Made by a program: the position numbers and the translations under genes. Below the pieces are notes generated by a model. The model saw only the letters and a program-made list of their open reading frames with translations, was not told the origin of the DNA and searched no databases. Below, in pieces: positions 35,301 to 43,465 of a stretch of DNA of 64,000 bases. Source of the stretch: Brachionus manjavacas (taxonomy: Eukaryota > Rotifera > Eurotatoria > Ploima > Brachionidae); NCBI GenBank assembly GCA_019054805.1, contig JAHQIY010000006.1:6200001-6264000 (forward strand), in the 5' to 3' direction. Every line of letters begins with the position of its first letter. Within the stretch, counting starts at the first letter, position 1.

Positions 35301-36910
35301 TGGCCGCACTGCTCCAGGATGCCCTGCTCGAGAATCAAAGCGCCGAAAAATTCAAAAAAGTCATTGGCATAAAATATGAAGGCGCGCTCAATTTGGACAC
35401 ATTGAGCCGCAGCTGCGAGGTGATGGACGACAAGGCTTACTTTGTGGTCTTTTCGTCAGTGACTAGTGGTCGTGGCAACATTGGTCAGTCGAACTATGGC
35501 TATGCCAATTCGGCTATGGAAAGAATTTGCGAGAGAAGAAAAATGGGGGGAAAAAATGCGCTCGCCATTCAATGGGGAGCTATTGGTGACGTTGGCCTGG
35601 TTGTTGAATCCCACATGAACGGCTCAAACGAGACTGTAGTCGGTGGCACTCTTCCGCAGCGCATCTACGGCTGTCTCAAAACACTAGAGCATCTTTTGCT
35701 CAAGAGCAATACGGAACAGTGCGCCACTTGGTCTAGCTTTGTGCCCGCGTTTGCTGGCGCTGACAAACAGAGCAAAAAGTCAAACACAGAAAAAAGCCTG
35801 GTGGAAACAGTGGCCAACATTATGGGAATCAAGGACCTGAGGCAAATTCGCAACGAAAAGCAAAGTTTGGCCGAAATGGGCCTAGATTCGCTGATGAGCG
35901 TGGAAATTAAGCAAATATTGGAGCAAGGCTACAACATCAATTTGAATATGAAAGAAATTCAGGCGTTGAGTATAGAAAAGTTGAAGAATATGCAGCATGC
36001 GGCACCGGCTGAGGAGCCAAAATTGGCCACAGTGCAGAATGTTTTAGTCAAAGAAACAAAAATGTTGATGCCATCCGAAATGTTTGTCAAACTAAACGAG
36101 CTAGATGATGATGAAAAATGTGTTTTTGTAATTCATCCGATTGAGGGCCATGTGCAAATGTTGAGAGAGTTCGGACAAAAAATGAAGTCCCATGTGTATG
36201 GTATTCAATTTACCAAAGAGGCCATTGAGCTCACCAGCTTGCCACAACTGGCCCAACTCTACTGGACGGAGATAGAAAAAGTCAAAGGCGCTCACACAAG
36301 AATAAACTTGTGTGGCTATTCGTTTGGGGCATCGGTGGCCTTTGAGATGGCCCTACAGAAAACGGAGCGCATCCGCACATTGACTTTACTTGACGGCTCG
36401 CATTCCTATGTGAATGTGCAGGTGAATGCGTACAAGACCAAGCTGCAACTTGGCAACTCGGCTGAGACCGAGTCCGAGGCTTTGTTCACGTTCTACCAGC
36501 AATTTGGACAAGTCGAGTCCAGAACTGAGTTTATCAAAAATTTGTCATCTATGAAAACTTTTGAGAGTAGAGTTAAATTTGTGGTCGAAAGCTTGATGCA
36601 GAATTCCAACTACAAATTTGATCCTGTTGATGCGGAAATGGCTGCCAGGGCATTTGTTCTCAAACTTATGATGTCCTTTGGGTATGAGCCGAAAGAAAAG
36701 TTGAGGATGGAGCGACTATTGCTGATCAAGTCTGAATCTCAGACTAATTTGATTTCAAATATTCAAGCACTTCTTGGCACTGACTATGGGCTGAGCAAAG
36801 TGTTTGAAGGAACAGTGGATGTAAAAACAGTGAGTGGCGATCACAAGACATTTTTGCAAGGCAATAATGTTTCGGAAGTGGTCGAGCTTGTTGAGTCGAG
36901 TTTTTGTTAG
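29363..36910 (+). CDS. FASN: Type I fatty acid synthase, animal type
   Basis: Cytosolic multienzyme that builds long-chain saturated fatty acid from acetyl- and malonyl-CoA with NADPH. One uninterrupted frame of 2515 codons, the usual length for animal FAS. Domains in order: ketoacyl synthase (VDTACSSS, active Cys about residue 170; VEAHGTGT and KSNMGHPEP His motifs); malonyl/acetyl transferase (LGHSVGELG, Ser about 594); dehydratase (HQIDGRVLYP, His about 900, with FLDAMLQ later); degenerate methyltransferase region; enoyl reductase (VHAGSGAVGQAA near 1690); ketoreductase (GGLGGFGLELAEW near 1895; SNYGYANSAMER); acyl carrier protein (MGLDSLMS, phosphopantetheine Ser about 2176); thioesterase (CGYSFGASVAF, Ser about 2319; SGDHKTF His about 2492). 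All catalytic residues I could check are present. It has no introns although neighbours do, and its GC content is clearly higher than the surrounding DNA. Confidence 0.97.
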   Translation: MTETNREADSDQIVISGISGRYPQSSNIDEFAKNLFDGVDMVTETDRRWPPGLYGLPRRNGTLNDISKFDAQFFGVNPKQADQMDPQLRMLLEVAYEAIFDSGISPTELTGTRTGVYIGVSSSEALYAYSHNPSELSGYSMTGCASSMLANRLSFFFDFKGPSYTVDTACSSSLVALDAAVQSIKSGYCDYAIVGGANLLTRPQTSLQFQRLGMLSPDGMCKSFDSTGKGYVRSETVSVAFIQKKSTCRKYYAKIINSRVNTDGAKEQGITFPNGQVQARLLEELYTQCRIDPRMVSYVEAHGTGTKAGDPQELNAIADVFGKNRTSPLLIGSTKSNMGHPEPASGLAALSKILISVQSGIVPANLHFKEPNAQIAALLDGRLKVVDKNMKLNEGLIGLNSFGFGGANAHLLIEPNWEQEQNLWSEKSYVNEVSRKVRLFQFSSRTEQGLNEILDLVEQSGDLALSCILEPLSLQSPHSFRAFTILNGKNQIREFNNGHKEKRPVWYVFSGMGTQWTGMGRELMEIETFRQSIQRSALILEPFGLDLAQIINCADSDTFKRTLNSFVGIASIQIALVDCLNQLEIRPDGILGHSVGELGCAYADGCLTHEETLLAAFYRGKCIEEATLPPGAMAAVGLTWAECKQRCPQGVVAACHNSRDTVTVSGPKELVQQFVQQLKSEGVFARDVDSSNVAFHSHYMCQIAPKLKEYLNKVIKEPRLRSNKWISSSIEEKNWHSQLCKYSSADYHVNNLCSAVLFQEALSHVPENAIAIEIAPHALLQAVLKRSLSKDNIFIGLLNKNAANQMENFYAQLGRLYLHGVDFRPTRLLIAKKWQNALYPIPVKTKFLSPLMKWDHGHSWNVPKYTDFTSQGNSCASSTEASNFNYVIDLEGDNAYLSGHQIDGRVLYPATGYLCLVWQSMAKMAQSKRLGMIDDTNLVLPGILFQNVEIHRASILKVGEKITFQVNLMTTSGSFELTEGGNLVVSGQVRLLDEKIDTDQASQMNALDALSTIKRTDSMVREEVYKELRLRGYEYKDQFQPIEKCDLNGTMGLLKWDGNWVPFLDAMLQMNVLGHQRGLLLPTRIRTIQIDPEQHVNLVENCSVPVVFDPHTKTTTSGAAQIVGLHATVAPKRQVFQPTIIEHVNFVPYLDDVNNNMVQLGQEEETKQDQVRKYIKKCCSPASEHEGHESASLIQFLASQSNNGLEFLKAFTQDKTLNITSRRMDHFKVLVDIFFENLQPRPKNQKIRLLEICSSMCYSMCPSLANLLRSHPSTCDQIEIGYAQIENVCHVEAQFFDQISSDSLFKMERIEWKMSRDNSLITDVPSTIGHFDLVILNNSDLGKYKNVRSWAQNTLTKLTHNFVLLIEDFVDESAFKQLIANLEHTALKKEPSTPCPLDLELMQTLGVTKLSERCAFAEQSLWRFGNKYQNSCFVDTDNLVELNWLDEIKSSLSDPTIDRVFLLSQRETSGLVGLVNCLRKETNGHKIRCVLGKSLDQVPQSILDSDLVMNVYRDNEWGSLRHVVTDAQNLLINSEKDLFNGQFSADEHNLCVNSMQRGDLASLRWIQSAQPVASHAQHVICQVAYAALNFRDIMLATGKLSPEAIPNYHKMQDNLLGMEFSGHVDGQKCMGIVSARGLSTQVVLDKNYLWQVPQDWSLSDAATVPVAYSTAYYALCVRAKLKRGESVLVHAGSGAVGQAAISIALSFDCQVFATVSSDQKREYLRSRFDNRLSFANSRDLTFEKHVMKETRGRGVDIILNSLSEQKLQASLRVLAEHGRFLEIGKFDLNKNSSLGMSVFLKNISFHGILLDSLFDKSSDHEWKTVHSLVQNGIKSGVVKPLNSTIFAKDQIEQAFRYMAQGKHIGKVLVSCAAKQAGVEALAKVWFTPDQSYIITGGLGGFGLELAEWLVERGARNLVLTSRSGIRTGYQTRKLNMLKQEYTANVQVLGYDVKILSECELLIQSAAQMSKSGKIGGIFHLAALLQDALLENQSAEKFKKVIGIKYEGALNLDTLSRSCEVMDDKAYFVVFSSVTSGRGNIGQSNYGYANSAMERICERRKMGGKNALAIQWGAIGDVGLVVESHMNGSNETVVGGTLPQRIYGCLKTLEHLLLKSNTEQCATWSSFVPAFAGADKQSKKSNTEKSLVETVANIMGIKDLRQIRNEKQSLAEMGLDSLMSVEIKQILEQGYNINLNMKEIQALSIEKLKNMQHAAPAEEPKLATVQNVLVKETKMLMPSEMFVKLNELDDDEKCVFVIHPIEGHVQMLREFGQKMKSHVYGIQFTKEAIELTSLPQLAQLYWTEIEKVKGAHTRINLCGYSFGASVAFEMALQKTERIRTLTLLDGSHSYVNVQVNAYKTKLQLGNSAETESEALFTFYQQFGQVESRTEFIKNLSSMKTFESRVKFVVESLMQNSNYKFDPVDAEMAARAFVLKLMMSFGYEPKEKLRMERLLLIKSESQTNLISNIQALLGTDYGLSKVFEGTVDVKTVSGDHKTFLQGNNVSEVVELVESSFC

Positions 36911-37483
36911 CACACTTTTGATTTTAGGTCTTGAGGATATTTTAGTTTTATTTATTTAACATGAAAACATTTTAGTTGAAAAAAAATGTTTGATTTATCT
37001 AAACAAAATGAAAAAAATAAATAAATTTTTAACAAAAATTATGATTATTTTTATTTTAATTCTTTTAAATAGCTAAAATTATTACTTAAATAAATTAGAT
37101 AGTAAAGTTTGTAATTCAAAGAATAAGAAATATGTGAGTGAACAAATTTTTGTTGTTGTCAAAATATGAATCAATTTAGAGCCAGATTCACCAAAATTAA
37201 GTTAATATTTTTTTAAACGAACAAAAAATGAGAAAGTCCATAGTTTTGATATGCTGATTTATTTTTAATCAAATTTTAAAAAATTTATAAAAATTTGATT
37301 TTCCATAATTATTTATTTAGTTTTTAAAGACTGATTATTCATTTTAACCAAATTTACTGAAACTATCACCAAAAATTAAGAAAAAAAAAAACATAATTTC
37401 TAAATTATCCCAACAAAATATTATTTTTTTCATAATTACTTAACTGATTTAAAAACACTATTTTCATTCAAATTTAGTAGTAG
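36911..37483. other. Spacer after fatty acid synthase
   Basis: An AATAAATAAA-like poly(A) signal lies at about 37015-37025. Nothing else recognised. Confidence 0.45.
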
Positions 37484-37700
37484 TAGTATGTTGAACTGAA
37501 ACTCGGGAAAATACCCGAGCAGAGCTCTAATGAGTTATAGCATTCGCTTCTTTTTTCAAAAGCCAAGCATCTAATTTCGACTTAAAAATATTCAACGTTT
37601 TTGCGCTAACTATTTCTTCCGGTAATTGGTTCCATATGTTTACAACTCTATTTGTGAAACAATTTACTGAATTTAAAATAAATAAAAATGTTACAAATTG
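37484..37700 (-). mobile_element. 3' end of a CR1/Jockey-group LINE
   Basis: The minus strand encodes NCFTNRVVNIWNQLPEEI, then VSAKTLNIFKSKLDAWL, the very C-terminal motif of these reverse transcriptases, followed by stop, a short GC-richer UTR and a TAC-type microsatellite tail (TAGTAGTAGTA on the plus strand at 37485-37498). Everything upstream of the C-terminus is missing. Confidence 0.7.
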
Positions 37701-37740
37701 ACGTATCGAATATTCTTTCCCGTATAAAAGCTATTGAACT

Positions 37741-37880
37741 AGTGTTGGATACGGTCAAAATCAAACTTGTTTCTAAGTCACAGTTTTAAAAACACAGTCA
37801 CAGTCACAAAAATTTAAGTCAAAGTCATGACTTAATTTTTTTTTATTAAGTTAAAGCCAATGTCTTAAAAATTTTTTTCA
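37741..37880. repeat. Possible single end of a hAT-like element
   Basis: TAGTGTTGGATACGGTC at 37741 resembles the TAGTGTTGG terminus of the MITE at 24570. It is followed by repeated CACAGTCACAG and AAGTCA motifs like hAT subterminal repeats. No partner end was found downstream. Confidence 0.35.
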
Positions 37881-38314
37881 TTTTTTTTGTGAAGTTTAGT
37901 CGAGTCAGCATATTTTCTCATTTTAAAACTAAACTTTTTTTGGATTAAAATAAAAAATCATATTTATTTTTAAGTTTAAAAATCAGATAATTATGTTAGC
38001 GGCTTATCACAGTAATGAGAAGCTGGAATGCTACACAGTCTCTCTGGAGAAAATAATAATTAAAAGTCCTTAGTTTAAGTGTTAGTAACTTAATTGTTGC
38101 TAGTAGTTGTTACTTCATTAATAAAATAAAATAGAATAAATACAAAATGTTGCTAAGCCTAATTTATAACTGATAAGAAATACTCTTCGTATAAATGGAC
38201 CAAGACTTTTGGATAAATGTGTGTGTGTTCTTAAACTTGAATTTTGATAAAACATTTTACTAAATTCTTAAAAAAGCACTTTTCACTCTTTTATTATGAG
38301 CACTAACAAGTCGT
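37881..38314. other. Spacer left of the palindrome
   Basis: No coding block or repeat recognised. The minus-strand vezatin-like frame of the left arm runs into it as a short unrelated tail (KRLVSAHNKRVKSAFLRI) before a stop. Confidence 0.4.
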
Positions 38315-38879
38315 TTCAAAGATAATTCGATCAAATCGCTGTGTTTTATAAAAACAAAAATTTTTTTAGCTTCCTGAAGATACTTGAGCGATAAATTAAG
38401 CCAAATTAGAAGAAATTTAGTAATTATTTGATATCTAAAAAGTTAGTATAAAAAAAGGAAAATAATGGAAATAAAAATTGGAATACTCAGGGCACTAATG
38501 GACAATAAAAGAAAAAAGAGATGAAAAAAATGTTTATGATAGCAGATTGACCGTATAAAGCTAAAGTCTTCTAAGCTTTGTATAAATTTGAGATTTTCTT
38601 TGATAATGACTTGATTGTCCCAGTCGGAAATTGATTCATTAAAAATTTCTCGATTATTATGAACTAATTCGATTAAAAATTCCGAGTTAAATAGGTAAGC
38701 TACAGGGTGAAATTTTGAAAAGTTTAAATTTTGAACAGGTCGGGATGTTAAAGCTTCATTTTTTCATTTTTTTTATCAAATTCTTTAAGCTCATTAAAGT
38801 CGTCATCATAACCAAGGCTATGTAAGTAATCACTCACAACTTTATTTGATATCTCATAGTCTTCTTCAGCGTATTCCAT
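38315..38879 (-). pseudogene. Partial vezatin copy in the left arm
   Basis: Starts at the ATG 38877-38879 with the same residues as the intact gene (MEYAEEDYEISNKVV). One A is missing in an A-run near 38760, so the frame ends at KKNEKMKL. The rest, including the membrane hairpin, matches until 38315, where similarity stops. A truncated, frameshifted duplicate of the gene at 42894-44684. Confidence 0.85.
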
Positions 38880-39618
38880 TTTTAAAATTAAAATTATAAA
38901 ACCAAAAACTACTATTATATCAAATATTTTAGCAGAAAATAAAATTTCTCTTAACAAAAACTCAAATTTGTAAATAACATAAAAGAGGTTGTGCATATTT
39001 AATGGGAAAATTCGCTCCCTAGACCATCCCATGTTTATGCCCATATTATATATCATTTTGAAGGTCATCATTTTAGGATCATAAAAAAATATGTTTTACG
39101 TAAATAAAAGTTTGGGGCCATGAGATATAAGAGCTTAAAGACTACCAACTCTAAATATTAAAAATATAAAAAAACGTATTAAAATAAGGACTATGACGAT
39201 ATGAGTGCTGAAAAAATATTCGTCTTGTATAAAATTTTATGCTCTGTAAGATAAAGCCATTAAGGAAAAACTAAATAAAAAAATGAGGTTTTTTTGAAAG
39301 ATTTTGATATTAAATAGTATATTTATATTTTTTATATTTTCAATATGGCCCCAAATTTAAATTATTATTTATTAAAATTAATATAATATTTTCTTTAAAT
39401 TTTTAAAATTACATGTTTTTTAGTGATTTATCTTCAATTATAAGTGATTTTCTTGCTTAAACACCGAAAATTTCTCGAGATCATAGTTAACAAATTTTGG
39501 GTTATAAAAAAGACGATTTTTTCTATTTATAATTAAAAAAAAAGAGAGATAGTTTAATAATATTTTTATTTAATTCCAAAATATAAAAGCAAAGATCAAC
39601 AGAATTTATTGATTGATT

Positions 39619-40319
39619 TTAAATTACTCGATTAGTATTTCTATCATCAATTTCAATAAACTTGTTACATATGTAATATATACCTTTAAAATGATTACGA
39701 CTAGCTTTAAAATTACAACAAAGAAATCGATATGTTTGAGATTCTATTTCTAATGTCATTTTAGGTCCTTTTTCTAAACTAACTGTAAAATTATGGCTCG
39801 TTTCAATCAACAAAAAAGGGGGTAAAGTTTGAAATCTACTTAAATTATTGTAATAATAGCCACAAAAGTTACATTTAGACTCATTTTTTAGTATATTTAC
39901 CATTAATGAATTATTATCGTTTTCAAAAAGTAACATAACACCATTACTTTGATGATTTCCGCGACAAGACACTTTACCACAACCGTTTGAAATATATCTT
40001 TGAAAATTTTCCAAATGTTTCCCAAAAAATTGATATGCTGATCCGAAACAATCGATTTCATATCGATTGTTTGTTAAATTCAGAACTGGAATAGCTTTTC
40101 ATACATCAATAAGCCAAATTTTTTTTGCTTCGTCCCATTTTTCATTCTCTATTTCTGCTATAACTTCTTTGATTTTGTTTGCGACTGTTTGAAAAGAACT
40201 TGTGTCTAAAGCTCTTACAAAATTAGGAGACACATTTGATGCAATCCATAAGCCTAAAAGAAAGTAATCAAAAGAACAAGTATTAATAAATTCTATTTGT
40301 TGTCCTTTAACATTTATTT
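39619..40319 (-). pseudogene. Ubiquitin-hydrolase-like domain, left-arm copy
   Basis: Mirror image of 41455-42153 with the same in-frame TGA (40099-40101). On this side the frame continues a little past the arm boundary with stops. See the right-arm copy for the domain reading. Confidence 0.55.
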
Positions 40320-40349
40320 ATGCACTTAAACTATCGGAGGTTCAATATA

Positions 40350-40590
40350 AAGTTGAGATCCGTACAAGCAGACACTTAACCGGCCAAAATTTTCAGAAAC
40401 CTTGACCGTGTCCGCATTAACCGGCCAACTTTTTGGCAGGCGGTCATTTGACCGGTCAGCTAGGCGGTCTTATTTTTGGACCGCCAAAATAAACGGCCTA
40501 AGATATACGGACGGTCTGAAAAACGGCCTAAAAAATACGGACGGTAAAAAATAAAAGCGGTCAAAAATACTGTCAAAGAGAATGTTTTTT
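40350..40590. mobile_element. GC-richer repeat built from CGGCC/CGGTC motifs
   Basis: Contains AACCGGCCAA twice, GGCGGTC, ACGGCCTAA and GGACGGT repeats. The motif vocabulary is that of the MITE at 24570-24874, but termini are not clear. It occupies the spacer of the palindrome and is absent from the right arm. Confidence 0.5.
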
Positions 40591-40599
40591 TTTTTAATT

Positions 40600-41403
40600 G
40601 TTTATTTATTATTTAAATAGACTTTGAGTAATGAAACTCCTTTAGCTATTTTTCATATATTAAAATGAAAGTGAAACAAATATAAGGTATTACAAAATTG
40701 GGTATACAATATTTAAAAACCATATAGAAAAATGGGAATATAAAGAAAGGGAAGCTTCTATGCAATTGAAAGATTTGGCTGTTGTAAGACACTCCCATGG
40801 AAATTCATGCACAAAAATTGCTAAGGGAGACTTTTTTTCAGGTTCTCTTGAGCTCTCAACAAAAACATCCTCATAGTCCTTTATGAGTGATAAAATTAGC
40901 TCATTTTTGAAGAGAAAACAGTTTTTAACATATCTTATAAAGAGTTTTTTAAATCTGATTTTGATTGTGTCAATTTTTTGATTTTCAAGAAAAAAAAAGA
41001 AGATTTCTGAGGGTGCTTCATATGAGAGGTGATGAATCGCCTTATATGATATATTTTGGAGTACTTGTAATTTATGAAAATTAGTATTTGAAGCTAAACT
41101 AAATATGAAGAAGCTGTAATCAATTAAAGACCCTATTAGAGGATTATAAATACCCGATAGAGTTTTTTTATTTAAATTCCAAGATTTGTGTGAAAGAATT
41201 TTAATTATATTTATCCTGTCTTGACATCTTGATCGAATAAGTTTAATATGTGGTTTAAAGCATAAGTTTTCGTCAAATTTTATTCCAAGAAAGATTGGAC
41301 AGTTAGTATATGGAATTTGCTTACCGAAAAGACTTAAATTTAGCTTTTGATTTTTGGAGGGATTTCCAGAAAAGATTGTATAATTGCATTTTTCAGGAGA
41401 CAT
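40600..41403 (-). mobile_element. 5'-truncated Jockey/I-group LINE in the palindrome spacer
   Basis: Frame 41403-40690 (237 codons) begins after the palm: MSPEKCNYTIFSGNPSKN, then FLGIKFDENLCFKPH, SWNLNKKTLSGIYNPL and IDYSFFIFSLAS, HKLQVLQNISYKAIHHLS. The last part matches the relic at 2.66 kb closely. The catalytic domain is missing. A run of ten G at 41441-41450 separates its 5' side from the right palindrome arm. Confidence 0.8.
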
Positions 41404-41452
41404 CTTAAGCCTCCTTTTTTTTAAAACAAATTACAAAATTGGGGGGGGGGTC

Positions 41453-43465
41453 AAATAAATGTTAAAGAACAACAAATAGAATTTATTAATACTTGTTCTT
41501 TTGATTACTTTCTTTTAGGCTTATGGATTGCATCAAATGTGTCTCCTAATTTTGTAAGAGCTTTAGACACAAGTTCTTTTCAAACAGTCGCAAACAAAAT
41601 CAAAGAAGTTATAGCAGAAATAGAGAATGAAAAATGGGACGAAGCAAAAAAAATTTGGCTTATTGATGTATGAAAAGCTATTCCAGTTCTGAATTTAACA
41701 AACAATCGATATGAAATCGATTGTTTCGGATCAGCATATCAATTTTTTGGGAAACATTTGGAAAATTTTCAAAGATATATTTCAAACGGTTGTGGTAAAG
41801 TGTCTTGTCGCGGAAATCATCAAAGTAATGGTGTTATGTTACTTTTTGAAAACGATAATAATTCATTAATGGTAAATATACTAAAAAATGAGTCTAAATG
41901 TAACTTTTGTGGCTATTATTACAATAATTTAAGTAGATTTCAAACTTTACCCCCTTTTTTGTTGATTGAAACGAGCCATAATTTTACAGTTAGTTTAGAA
42001 AAAGGACCTAAAATGACATTAGAAATAGAATCTCAAACATATCGATTTCTTTGTTGTAATTTTAAAGCTAGTCGTAATCATTTTAAAGGTATATATTACA
42101 TATGTAACAAGTTTATTGAAATTGATGATAGAAATACTAATCGAGTAATTTAAAATCAATCAATAAATTCTGTTGATCTTTGCTTTTATATTTTGGAATT
42201 AAATAAAAATATTATTAAACTATCTCTCTTTTTTTTAATTATAAATAGAAAAAATCGTCTTTTTTATAACCCAAAATTTGTTAACTATGATCTCGAGAAA
42301 TTTTCGGTGTTTAAGCAAGAAAATCACTTATAATTGAAGATAAATCACTAAAAAACATGTAATTTTAAAAATTTAAAGAAAATATTATATTAATTTTAAT
42401 AAATAATAATTTAAATTTGGGGCCATATTGAAAATATAAAAAATATAAATATACTATTTAATATCAAAATCTTTCAAAAAAACCTCATTTTTTTATTTAG
42501 TTTTTCCTTAATGGCTTTATCTTACAGAGCATAAAATTTTATACAAGAAGAATATTTTTTTCAGCACTCATATCGTCATAGTCCTTATTTTAATACGTTT
42601 TTTTTATATTTTTAATATTTAGAGTTGGTAGTCTTTAAGCTCTTATATCTCATGGCCCCAAACTTTTATTTACGTAAAACATATTTTTTTATGATCCTAA
42701 AATGATGACCTTCAAAATGATATATAATATGGGCATAAACATGGGATGGTCTAGGGAGCGAATTTTCCCATTAAATATGCACAACCTCTTTTATGTTATT
42801 TACAAATTTGAGTTTTTGTTAAGAGAAATTTTATTTTCTGCTAAAATATTTGATATAATAGTAGTTTTTGGTTTTATAATTTTAATTTTAAAAATGGAAT
42901 ACGCTGAAGAAGACTATGAGATATCAAATAAAGTTGTGAGTGATTACTTACATAGCCTTGGTTATGATGACGACTTTAATGAGCTTAAAGAATTTGATAA
43001 AAAAAATGAAAAAAATGAAGCTTTAACATCCCGACCTGTTCAAAATTTAAACTTTTCAAAATTTCACCCTGTAGCTTACCTATTTAACTCGGAATTTTTA
43101 ATCGAATTAGTTCATAATAATCGAGAAATTTTTAATGAATCAATTTCCGACTGGGACAATCAAGTCATTATCAATGAAAATCTCAAATTTATACAAAGCT
43201 TAGAAGACTTTAGCTTTATACGGTCAATCTGCTATCATAAACATTTTTTTTTCATCTCTTTTTTTCTTTTATTGTCCATTAGTGCCCTGAGTATTCCAAT
43301 TTTTATTTCCATTATTTTCCTTTTTTTTATACTAACTTTTTTTAGATATCAAATAATTACTAAATTTCTTCTAATTTGGCTTAATTTATCGCTCAAGTAT
43401 CTTCAGGAAGCTAAAAAAATTTTTGTTTTTATAAAACACAGCGATTTGATCGAATTATCTTTGAA
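41453..43465 (+). repeat. Right arm of the 2-kb inverted repeat
   Basis: Inverted match to 38315-40319. The spacer between the arms is about 1.13 kb. The right edge lies inside the vezatin coding sequence, so this arm includes the gene's first 190 or so codons and about 1.4 kb upstream. Confidence 0.9.
41455..42153 (+). pseudogene. Transposon-associated ubiquitin-hydrolase-like domain
   Basis: Open except for a TGA at 41671-41673. Reads QQIEFINTCSFDYFLLGLWI (candidate catalytic Cys), WDEAKKIWLIDV, then after the stop IDCFGSAYQFFGK, KCNFCG, LPPFLLIETS and FKASRNHFKGIYYICNKFIE (candidate His) ending in IDD. This order resembles the USP/UCH-like domains found beside animal DNA transposons. The start is lost at the arm boundary. 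A 131-codon frame (41758-42153) stays open, but with the Cys half cut off it is unlikely to be an enzyme. Confidence 0.5.

Larger units (their letters stand above)
38315..40319 (-). repeat. Left arm of a 2-kb inverted repeat
   Basis: Reverse complement of 41453-43465; coordinates of matching bases sum to about 81772-81780 throughout. Differences are mainly homopolymer lengths plus a few substitutions. The arm contains a broken copy of the vezatin 5' region and a broken ubiquitin-hydrolase-like frame. Confidence 0.9.

Noticed and set aside
42702-42893. N-terminal extension of vezatin from the upstream ATG
   Set aside because: The extra 64 residues do not resemble vezatin, while the sequence from 42894 does; kept as an alternative start only.
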